6,451 nucleotides of DNA from positions 1,445 through 7,895 of the forward strand of contig MGUQ01000078.1 of assembly GCA_001799975.1 (NCBI GenBank), given 5' to 3'. Origin of the DNA: Elusimicrobia bacterium RIFCSPLOWO2_01_FULL_54_10 (GTDB taxonomy: Bacteria; Elusimicrobiota; Elusimicrobia; 2-02-FULL-39-32). The stretch's first letter is position 1. Every line of letters starts with the position of its first letter. The position numbers were made by a program, and so were the translations under genes. Below, piece after piece: positions 1 to 6,451 of the stretch. The notes under the pieces are model-generated. The model searched no databases, was not told the DNA's origin, and saw nothing but the letters and a program-made list of their open reading frames with translations.

Positions 1-3000
1 TCCGAAAGAATTCTGACATTGCGGATATGGGAGGCGGTTTGCTGCTCGGTCCAGCCTTCTCTCATCCATTCCACCGCAATCGTAGAAAGGAGCCCTTGAT
101 TGTCGCTGGATATCCAGTTGACGGGCTCGTTTGCCGAAATCCCGTCTCTTAAGCGCACAAGCTCCTGGAGAGACGGCATGTTCTGGAGAGAAATCATCCT
201 GCCGGTAAAGTCCTCAAAACGCGCTTTCATTTGAGCTCTTTCGGCTGCGGATACCCCGCCCGCGGTCCGGAAAGCGCTTAAAAGCCCGTTGTCCCGCAGG
301 AATTCCTGGGACCAATAGATGGCGGTGGACAAGACATAGGCCATCCGTTCTTCCTGAATTTCAATTTCCAACTGCGCGCGGAAATTAACCTTCTGGCTTT
401 CGGTGAGATCAATGCCGTCAATTTTACCCTCAAAAAGCGCCTTGGCCATGGCCCGCAGCCGGTCAGACTCCGCAATCTGCGCAAGGTCCGCAAGGCTGGC
501 GTCGTCAATCAGGTTTTTGGCCCCGAGCACAAAGACTTCACCCACAAGCTCAACATAGTTCCTGAGCTGTTCCGAGTCCCAGTCTTTAGCCACGGCATAG
601 GCGGTCAGAGAGTTGTACAAGCTTTGGAGCTTGATATCTCCAAACCTGGCAAGGTCCCGGTTCCGGAGCTCGCTCACAAAAACGGATTTGGGAATGATGC
701 GCTGCACAGACCGGTGGACCACGTCTTCCAATAAATTCCACCTGCCCCTTTCAATGTTGCTTTTGATGAGGCGCGTCATCATGGCGGATGACTGGGAAGC
801 CCATTGAAGATAGCCTTGCATTTCTTGCGAGTTGACAGGGCGGACATCGGGCCCCGGCCTTCTGTCCCGAATCACTACATCCAAGTATCTTTTATCATCG
901 GCAAGCTTACCCGCAAGCCAGGCATCCCACGGAAGCGGCTTGACCGCCGCGTGGGCAACGTTGTCTTCGTATTCCCATGCATAGAAAAATGACCTGGCAA
1001 GCTTTTTAAACAGGTTTAAATCCGAGCCGGAACCAATTTCAGTGTCGGAGCTGAGAGGACGCCATTGGGGAGCCACGTCTTCCCGGTTCAGAATGGCTTC
1101 AATGAAGGTGGAATAGATATTGGGAATGTCGTCGTAATCCCTATACTCGGCATACTGACGATAAACTGCAGGGAAGGATTCCACCATTCTTTGCATGACG
1201 GCTTCAGGATTGGGGACATTAAAGCTCGAGAAAGCCCTATCAAACATACGGGCAAGGCGGTTGACGTTCGTCACAAGCTGGCGGTCATCGGGCCTTGGGA
1301 TGCCTGCGGCAATGGGATCGGCATAGAGAGAGTCCATCAGCTGCCTGGCCCCGGCCAGAATCCATGAAGGGCCTGTGAACGGAGCACTATCCATCTGGAA
1401 GTCAACGTAGTCTCCGCCTTTTGCGGCGGAACGAACCCGGGTCGCAGTCTGGATTCCGACGGAGCCGGTGAATTCGGAATTGGGCCGGGGCGGAGCCCTC
1501 TGGGACGCGTCTTCAAGACCGTCCAACGGCACATATGTCTGAGGAGGTTTTGACGCGATTCTCTCCACTTCCGTAAAAAGATCGCCATAGGGCGAGCCTG
1601 TCGCCGAGGTTGTTTCAACCGGCAATTGACCGTCTTGTTTGGCGGCGTCAATCACTTTTTGGACCGAAGGAAGATTGAGCCGCAGAGCAAGCTTGTCATA
1701 CAAAACAAGCACGCGCACCATATGGTGGGCTCTCTCGGCCAACAAGCGGTTCAAACGCAAAATATGGGCATTGATGTCGCCGTTCAGAATGCTGGCGCGA
1801 TAGTAGAGCTCGAGAAGGCTTTCAATGGTTTCATGGCTCAGGAGAGCTTTGAGCTCCGCATCAACGCTCTCAAGCGCGTTGAGTGAATTGTCCAATTGGG
1901 TTTTTTGTTCGCGGACAAAACTCTGCATGTCATAGAGGCTCTGTCTTTGGTAGGCTTCGGCGGTTTTTCTATCAGCATCGTTCATCGTGAGATTGCGCGA
2001 AAGTTTCATAAAGTTCAAATCTACCGCGGCGCGAATCTGAGTTTCCAGGGTTTCAGCGAGGTTGTTGTGCTGGAATTCCAGCCTCAAATCGGGAAACAGG
2101 CTGCGGGCAACCACATCACTCCTGTCATCGGCGACCGCTCCGACTCTAAGATCATGGATTTGGGCGAGAAGATCCGAATCTGCCAGGCGCCCCTGGGTGT
2201 CGCCGGCGCGGAGCTTCATCAAGCCCACAAAGGCTTCCATCGCGTAAGGAATTTGGTTCACTTCCAGCTGGAATCCGTTGCCCAACTGAAGCTTGGATTT
2301 TAAATTTTCCTGAAGCCTTTCATTGTCGATCTGGCTTTTGAAAAAATTGTTAGTGAAAACGTTCCGGGAAAGCTCGGAAGTTTTTGCCTCCAACGGCCCC
2401 ATGAATTTTGAATCTTCGATCTGAGTGACGTGACCGTCCAAAATGGCGCGGTTCAAATGAACCCCCATGGCCGTTTCAAGCACCGCGCCTAAGCTTTCTC
2501 CCACGCTATCCTGCTGTTCGATGGTTTTATAGTCCGCTTCCAGCGCCGCCGCCCGGGCTCGTTTTTCCTGAGCCCTGGCCGCAAACCAGGTGGGATTGTT
2601 CCTGTTCAAGACCGAATAAGAAAGGAAACGATTGTCGAGAGTCCCGTTCGATGAAAGGTTTGTGAAGTCCGGGCGCACTCCGAAAGTCAATGAGCCCCCA
2701 AGCCGGGAGACGGCGTCGAGGTAATCCTTCCTTGCCAGCTCAATATCCGCCATTATTTTGGCAAGCTGAACTTCAAAAGTGCGCTGAGCCGTTTCCGGAT
2801 CCGCTGAAATAGAAAACTCCCGAACCGGCTTGGCTGGGACAGCGTCTTGAGCCTGAAGCGATTCGATCGTTGCCGGATTGATGCCCAGGGCGATCAAGTC
2901 CATCTCAGCCCTTGAAATCTGAACCCGGACGTCAGACAAAAGCTGTTGATCCTGAAGCTGGTATTCGTTAAAAGTGTGTTCGGCGGTGCTTGATTCCAAA

Positions 3001-6000
3001 ACCGGTATGGAAAGTTCTACTCCGTTGGGGACGCGGGGCCGCATCCTGACGTCTTCTTCCAGGAGATGCAGAAGCTGAAGTTCCCGGATTGCGGCACGTT
3101 GAACGGACTGAATTTTTTGAAGCGTGTTGTCAGCTCCCGTCTTGAGAGCTTCCTCCTGTTTTTGGTTCTCCCTTTCCGAAGCGGCTTTTGCCTGCCGCGT
3201 AAAATAATTGGGAACAACGGCGCCCACAACGTCCCGAGCCCGTCCCGGAATCTTATTGACGCCTTTATCAACGAAGCTAAAAAACTTGTCCGGGATCAAC
3301 ATCGAAATGGCTCCAAAGCCGCCCATGTTGTCAAGCAAGGACTGGCTCAAGCTGGCGCTGACAGTCCTGTCGCCGCTCAATGACTTTCTTGCAAGCGTGA
3401 TAAAATCAAAACGGAGCCCGATGGGAGACATATTTTTGGCCATCATCGAACGGAGCTGATAAGCCTCTTGCTGCTTGATGAGGATTCTGTAATCCATGTA
3501 AGGGTCAAATTCGCTATGGGTCATTTTGTCCCAGGCGTCAATCATGCGTTCCAGAGCGGCGCCTTCCTTTTGTTTCCACTTAAGGCCCGGGTCCAAGGAC
3601 GCAAACAGCGGCATGAGCCCGGGTTGCGGCACGTCGTTGGTGGCGTTGCCAAAGGTCAGGAGGCGGGCGATTTCATCCAATTTTTCTCTTGCCGGCATGT
3701 CGGAGGCTTGGGCCTTTCCCAGCGCATCCATCGCCTGCTCGATTCGAGAGATGGTTTCAAGGTCTTGGGGGTCGGCGTTTTTCTTGAGGGCTTCGGCAAG
3801 CTCTTTGGCGCGGCCCAGAGTTTTGCCGAGGTTTTCCATATGGCTCAACCCCAAGGCGCTCAATTTCTCAGCCTCTCCCTGCCCTTCGATCAACCCGCGG
3901 TATTTAATGGAAGTGATGTTCCGTGTAAAGTCTTCCGGGCTCATTTTCGCAGCGGCCTGGATGATGGCGTCCGCGCCGTCTCCCGCGAGATTTTGGATAT
4001 TCAGCCGGATGGCTTCCAGCCGGTATTTTGCGGTTGCAAGACCGTTGTTGAGCACGCGGATGTCATCTTGAAGCTTGGCGGAGTCGTCATCAACGTACTC
4101 GGCAAGCCTGTATCGGGCTTTTTCCTCCAAAAGCGCCTGCTTTTCTCTAATTCGATTTTCAAAAAAAGGAATTTGCTGCTCGATGCCTTTATAGGACTGG
4201 AGTTGGGCCGACACGGACAGGAAGAACTGATTCATCCAGGCCATGGCTTTTAAATCACTGGCGTCGCGCTCCTTATCTGTCACCTGAATTTTAGCGTGCC
4301 TTGAAAAGTCCCAGATCATGACATTCAGCCCCAGGCCGAGTTGAAGTTCCCCTTCCCTGAAATATTGGTTCCAAAACGTTGGGTTCTGGCCATCCGGGTC
4401 TCGGGATGAAAAATACCTTACGCCCAAACTGGCTTTGGGCAAAAGACTGCTCTTTTCCGACCGGCTCAAGGCGTCTGCCTGCGCAGATTGCGCCATGATC
4501 ATCACGAAACCATTATTGGCGAATGCCGCGTTTTCAAGCTCTGACTCCAAGCTCCCGGGTGTGAATCCTGAATTGAATTTAATTCTGCCGGCTCTAATTA
4601 ATTTTTCCTCTTCTCTTTTAAGGTTAACACCGTCGCGATACGTTTCAAATACTCTTTGAGGCGCTTTCCAAGGCACTCCCCATGCAATGGCCTTAACCCC
4701 GCGGGCCCACTGGACCGGGCTGAACGTAATATTCAATGTTTTCATTACCCATTCATTCACATGCGCCGGGACAGATTTACCGGGGCTTTCATACTCAACA
4801 TGATCGTTTGAAAATTTGAGAAGTTCCAACTGCTGTCTTTGCAGCTGGCGCCTTTCCTGGTTTAAGTCCCGCAGGGCTTGGTCATGGCGGGTCAGGAGGT
4901 CCAAAAGCCGGGACATTCCCAGTTGGCCTTTTTCCACCAAATTTCTCACTTCGTCAATGGAATCTTTGAGGCGTTTTTCCTGAGAAACCAGGATGGAAAG
5001 GTTCCCTTCCAGGAGATCCACGAGCCGGCGGGTCTGGCTCTCCTGCATTTCGAGAGCCGCTTCAAGAAGCTTTAATTCGGCGCTGGCGATAATGTATCTT
5101 TGGACCGCCGCCGCCCGCTGTTGAGCCCTCTGCGGATCAATTTGCTGAAAATCCGCAACCAGGCTGAGGAACAAGGTGGGGCCAAACTTGACCTGGCCCA
5201 TAATCCTTGCGACGTCGGCGACGTTTGAAACTCTGAAATCAACTTTATACTTATCCGGAATGGAGGCCTCCAACTGGGCCACTTCGGCTTCTTTTTCCCT
5301 GAGCGCATAATCCTTGAAACTGGCCAAGCCGGTTTGTTCCGTAATTTGCCGGACGGTGTCCGGCGTGATTTCATAATTCGCTGGCTCATCAAAATTCTCA
5401 TTTTTAAGACTCAGCCGGTTATATTGTTCAACCGCGGACTTGAGCGTGCCTTGAACATCTCTCGCCTGCCTTTGGGCATCAGTAATTTGATTGTGAATGT
5501 TAAAGAGAACACTGGTTTTTTCCTGCTGAACGCCGTCAGTGTCCGTCGCGAGCAGGGCGGCGCGTTTTCCCTCAGTCCTCAACTCCGACAAGAGAAGCCT
5601 GAGCCGCGCCAATTCATTCTGCGCGATCTGAATGTCGTAAAGGTATTCGACGGCGTCCCGGCCTTTGACCGCGATTTGGGACAAATTGCCGATTTGGAGC
5701 CGGTCGTTTGCTATTTTCAGCGATTCACTCAGGTTTTCAAAATCCGAGTCATAAAGTGAAAATGTCACCTGCAGCTCATGCCTCAACCGCGGCTCTTTCA
5801 TAATGTCTTCAAGAGTGGTATTTCTGGCTGCGGCTTCCATTTGGAGGTTCAGGAGAAAACTAAAATCGCCGTTTAAAAGGTCCACTTCCCGGCCATAAGC
5901 AGTATGAATGTATTCGGTCCATGTCGCCTGTCCGTCCAATATGGCGCGCAGATTTGAACGGATGTCAATTCCCGTTTTCTGTTCGATCGCGTCGCGGTTG

Positions 6001-6451
6001 AGAGTCAAGTCCAGGATGAGGGTGTTCACGCCTTGGAGGTATATGCCTTCTTCGCTTTGGTCGTCAGCTGTCAAAATTTCAAACGGGGATTTTTTGGTTT
6101 TAAACAAGGATTTTATCTCCGCTGATGAAGCGATTTCGCCGTAATTCGCGAAGAAAATGCTGGCCAAGATTGCATCGCGCACAACCGGAAGGCCGGTGGC
6201 CCTTCTGATGGCCGCTTCCCGAGCCTCAATCGAAGTTGTTCCCCCGTTGACGATTTTTTGCAGTTCTTCAAGGCTCATGATGGCGCGGAAGGCGGCCAGA
6301 AACATATCATAGGGCATGCTGGTGCGGCCTTCCCCGGGCCTTCCGGGAAGGTCCCTGTTGCCGAACTCCCGCGTCACAAGGCCGAATTGAACATCCACCG
6401 GGACCCCGTTGGCGTCATATACAATCTCGGTGGCAAACCGCGAAAAGAAAG
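1..6451 (-). CDS. Interior of a giant protein with tandem TolC-like (outer-membrane efflux protein) repeats; partial at both ends
   Basis: Reading the minus strand from 6449 down to 3 gives 2149 codons with no stop; neither the real start nor the stop lies in the window. The translation reads as ordinary protein throughout, rich in Ala, Leu, Glu, Gln and Arg, with no frameshift. Order seen: unassigned N-side segment (residues 1-90), six diverged OEP-like repeats (91-290, 361-548, 630-823, 970-1190, 1218-1416, 1418-1594), a Pro-rich hinge (about 1634-1657) and an unassigned Trp-rich helical region to 2149. TolC-family proteins form trimeric channels through the outer membrane and periplasm for efflux pumps and type I secretion; they are usually 400-500 residues with two repeats. 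This chain is at least four times that length. No signal peptide or clear membrane helix is visible, as expected for an interior fragment. I found no cysteine. The role is inferred as a channel-like or periplasm-spanning envelope structure. A purely structural coiled-coil protein is the main alternative. The reading frame is near certain; the function is moderate at best. Confidence 0.93.
3..1667 (-). other. C-side region of unknown family: Pro-rich hinge plus Trp-rich helical region (residues 1595-2149)
   Basis: About 70 residues of mixed loop include a Pro-rich stretch (SKPPQTYVP and RAPPRPNSEF, about 1634-1657, positions 1479-1550) that looks like a flexible hinge. The remaining residues to 2149 seem largely helical and differ from the OEP array. 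About 12 Trp occur in these 555 residues, compared with about 11 in the preceding 1500 (for example FFYAWEYED, PLPWDAWLAG, VEWMREGW). A charged helical segment (RAQLEIEIQEERMAYVLSTA) lies near the end. I see no nucleotide-binding loop, catalytic triad, metal motif or membrane helix, and recognise no family. The region continues past the window edge at position 1. It may be a partner-binding or structural region. Confidence 0.5.
1668..2198 (-). repeat. OEP-like repeat R6, last copy of the array (residues 1418-1594)
   Basis: This 177-residue unit has a first helix ending in ARSLFPDL, with FPD at 1452-1454 in the LLP position, then strand LRLEF (1455-1459). The second strand is IRAAVDLNFMKL (1472-1483). 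A long helix follows, then YYRASILNG (1549-1557) at the R-Y-x-x-G turn and a closing helix ending LALRLNLP (to P1594). The spacing from second strand to turn (about 70 residues) and from turn to end (37 residues) agrees with R3. This is one of the three clearest copies. After it the sequence character changes to loop and then Trp-rich helices. Confidence 0.65.
2202..2798 (-). repeat. OEP-like repeat R5 (residues 1218-1416)
   Basis: A first helix (PETAQRTFEVQL onward, 1218-1248) leads to strand SLTFGVRPDF (1253-1262), a polar loop, and a second short strand FLSYSVL (1275-1281). NRNNPTWFAARAQEKRARAA follows (1282 onward), like the Arg/Ala-rich start of the long helix after PLFD in the family. 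The helix region contains a possible break near DGHVTQIEDSKFMGP. KLQLGNG places a Gly (1390) at the expected turn, followed by a helix to about G1416. The unit is less regular than R6, which follows with no linker, so R5 plus R6 resemble one complete two-repeat TolC protomer. Confidence 0.48.
2880..3542 (-). repeat. OEP-like repeat R4 with an extra loop (residues 970-1190)
   Basis: The unit is about 220 residues. EFDPYMDYRILIKQQEAYQL forms the first helix (D982-P983 at the NP position). SPIGLRFDFITL (1008-1019) is a strand after a Pro turn, and TVSASLSQSLLD (1029-1040) resembles the LSLSQPLFD motif directly. Residues 1043-1084 form an extra Gly/Pro/Phe-containing loop before the long helix, which most copies lack. 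VPNG (1140-1143) stands at the G turn, and the closing helix ends in IALGI (1186-1190), recalling the LLxALG end of many TolC homologues. The strand pair and ending are good; the inserted loop lowers certainty. Confidence 0.52.
3543..3980 (-). other. Helical insert between R3 and R4 (residues 824-969)
   Basis: This 146-residue stretch separates two OEP-like units and has no counterpart between other units. It is rich in Ala, Leu, Glu and Lys with likely helices (for example GRAKELAEALKKNAD and LETISRIEQAMDALGKAQ) and a Pro/Gly/Asn break near GNATNDVPQPGLMP. No catalytic motif, metal site or membrane helix is visible. It could be a periplasmic coiled-coil extension or a docking module. No family assigned. 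Confidence 0.45.
3981..4562 (-). repeat. OEP-like repeat R3 (residues 630-823), a clear copy
   Basis: This 194-residue unit shows every expected element in order. The first helix carries AFANNG (642-647), the equivalent of the family's ALENNP. LLP at 669-671 is followed by strand KASLGVRYF (672-680). A loop leads to an alternating strand ELQLGLGLNVMIWDF (701-715), matching the GLSLSQPLFD region with I712-W713-D714-F715. A long helix follows, then RYRLAEY (779-785) at the R-Y-x-x-G turn (the Gly is replaced) and a closing helix to about G823. The length equals that of a standard single OEP repeat. The alternating hydrophobic strands are what a barrel-forming segment would need. Confidence 0.68.
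4563..4805 (-). other. Linker between R2 and R3 (residues 549-629)
   Basis: About 80 residues separate R2 from R3. The segment holds a small cluster of Trp residues (NEWVM, VQWARG, IAWGVPW) followed by a basic and acidic helix (LKREEEKLIRAG). It recalls a small amphipathic domain, but I recognise no family. The DNA at about 4570-4625 is locally AT-rich, yet the reading frame continues through it, so I do not treat it as a gene boundary. Confidence 0.4.
4806..5369 (-). repeat. OEP-like repeat R2 (residues 361-548)
   Basis: This 188-residue unit fits the family layout well. ITPDTVRQITEQTG starts the first helix (361-374), which continues through KEAEVAQLEASIP to P398, the position of the usual LLP turn. 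The alternating strand YKVDFRV follows (401-407). A second strand, PTLFLSLVADF (424-434), stands where OEP proteins have their LSQPLFD-type motif. Next comes QRAQQRAAAV (440-449) and a long amphipathic helix. VEKGQLGMSRLLDLL (505-519) matches the Y-x-x-G-x-x-S-x-x-D-L-L consensus closely and leads to a closing helix ending near N548. This is one of the three clearest copies. Confidence 0.65.
5370..5579 (-). other. Helical linker between R1 and R2 (residues 291-360)
   Basis: About 70 residues join R1 to R2. Most of it looks helical and polar, with Gln, Lys, Arg and Asp spaced between Leu, Val and Ile (for example NQITDAQRQARDVQ), so it may continue the closing helix of R1 as a coiled coil. The end (KNENFDEPANYE) looks like a loop. 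No motif of known function is visible. Confidence 0.45.
5580..6179 (-). repeat. OEP-like repeat R1 (residues 91-290)
   Basis: This is the first TolC-like unit in the window, about 200 residues. A helix around residues 92-118 contains FFANYGEI, at the place where OEP repeats carry an NNP-type motif. It is followed by SP at 121-122 and a possible strand (FEIL, 123-126). A second, better strand is GVNTLILDLTL (140-150). A long helical stretch follows, then RLQIGN (250-255), matching the R-Y-x-x-G turn of the family, and a closing helix rich in Ala, Gln, Leu and Arg to L290. The C-terminal hairpin is convincing; the strand pair is weak and the gap from strand to turn (about 100 residues) is longer than in R2, R3 and R6. 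Confidence 0.45.
6180..6449 (-). other. Unassigned N-side segment of the giant protein (residues 1-90)
   Basis: This segment precedes the first OEP-like repeat. It begins with a strand-like stretch (EIVYDANGVPVDVQFGLV, about residues 8-25), then a Gly/Arg/Pro-rich loop and helices around SLEELQKIV and EAREAAIRRATG. I recognise no family. It may be the end of an upstream domain cut by the window edge, or a cap that introduces the repeat array. It does not show the K/R-x-x-x-G turn plus closing helix with which the later repeats end, so I do not count it as part of another repeat. Confidence 0.5.

Noticed and set aside
1337..1651. Minus-strand open frame of 104 codons
   Set aside because: It is in a different frame of the same strand as the giant gene. 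The Arg/Pro/Ser-rich translation lacks any protein character, while the main frame continues uninterrupted.
1896..2303. Plus-strand open frame of 135 codons
   Set aside because: Antisense to R5 and R6; no recognisable domain. Considered a shadow.
3526..4071. Second plus-strand open frame of 181 codons overlapping the one above
   Set aside because: It overlaps another antisense frame and is Ser/Arg/Ala-rich low-complexity sequence, typical of an accidental frame opposite a real gene.
3468..4253. Plus-strand open frame of 261 codons
   Set aside because: It lies antisense to the giant frame, where the coding pattern is strong. Its translation is rich in Gly, Phe, His and Val in no domain-like order, with no convincing ribosome-binding site. 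It is a shadow.
4570..4625. AT-rich patch that might be a promoter or gene boundary
   Set aside because: The giant frame reads straight through it with a sensible helical sequence (KREEEKLIRAG), and there is no stop or new start there.
1..6451. Several separate TolC genes in an operon, instead of one gene
   Set aside because: No stop codon, ribosome-binding site or signal peptide is found between the repeat units; the frame is continuous.
1..6451. CRISPR array, tRNA or rRNA, insertion sequence, DNA-level tandem repeats
   Set aside because: No regular short repeats, structured RNA pattern, inverted ends or near-identical DNA copies were seen; the repeats exist only at protein level.

Overview
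The window is the inside of a single, very large protein-coding gene on the minus strand. One reverse frame (first complete codon 6449-6447, last 5-3) runs through all 2149 codons without a stop. It has no start and no end in the window, so the gene extends past both edges. I see no intergenic DNA, RNA gene, mobile element, CRISPR array, promoter or terminator. Residue numbers below count from the first complete codon at 6449; the true protein numbering is higher by an unknown amount.

By eye, the middle of the protein (about residues 91-1594, positions 6179 down to 1668) is a chain of six diverged copies of the TolC-type outer-membrane efflux protein (OEP) repeat. Each copy is about 180-220 residues. 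Each repeats the same order of elements: a helix, a short alternating strand usually after a Pro-containing turn, a second alternating strand, a long helical stretch, then a K/R-x-x-x-G-like turn and a closing helix. An ordinary TolC-family protomer has two such repeats and works as a homotrimer with six repeats and a 12-strand barrel. Six repeats in one chain would therefore contain the parts of one whole trimer. That reading is an inference, and copies R1, R4 and R5 are weaker than R2, R3 and R6.

The array is interrupted by helical linkers, including an insert of about 146 residues between R3 and R4. It is followed by a Pro-rich hinge and about 500 residues of Trp-rich, mainly helical sequence that I cannot assign (positions 3-1478). 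The first 90 residues in the window (6180-6449) are also unassigned. I found no cysteine in the 2149 residues, which fits a secreted or envelope protein.

The organism is probably a bacterium with an outer membrane and roughly balanced base composition. Genes of this scale with envelope-type content are known from Candidatus Omnitrophota and a few related uncultivated lineages, so that phylum is my best guess, made from gene style and not from a marker gene. With only one gene visible, nothing can be said about operon partners.
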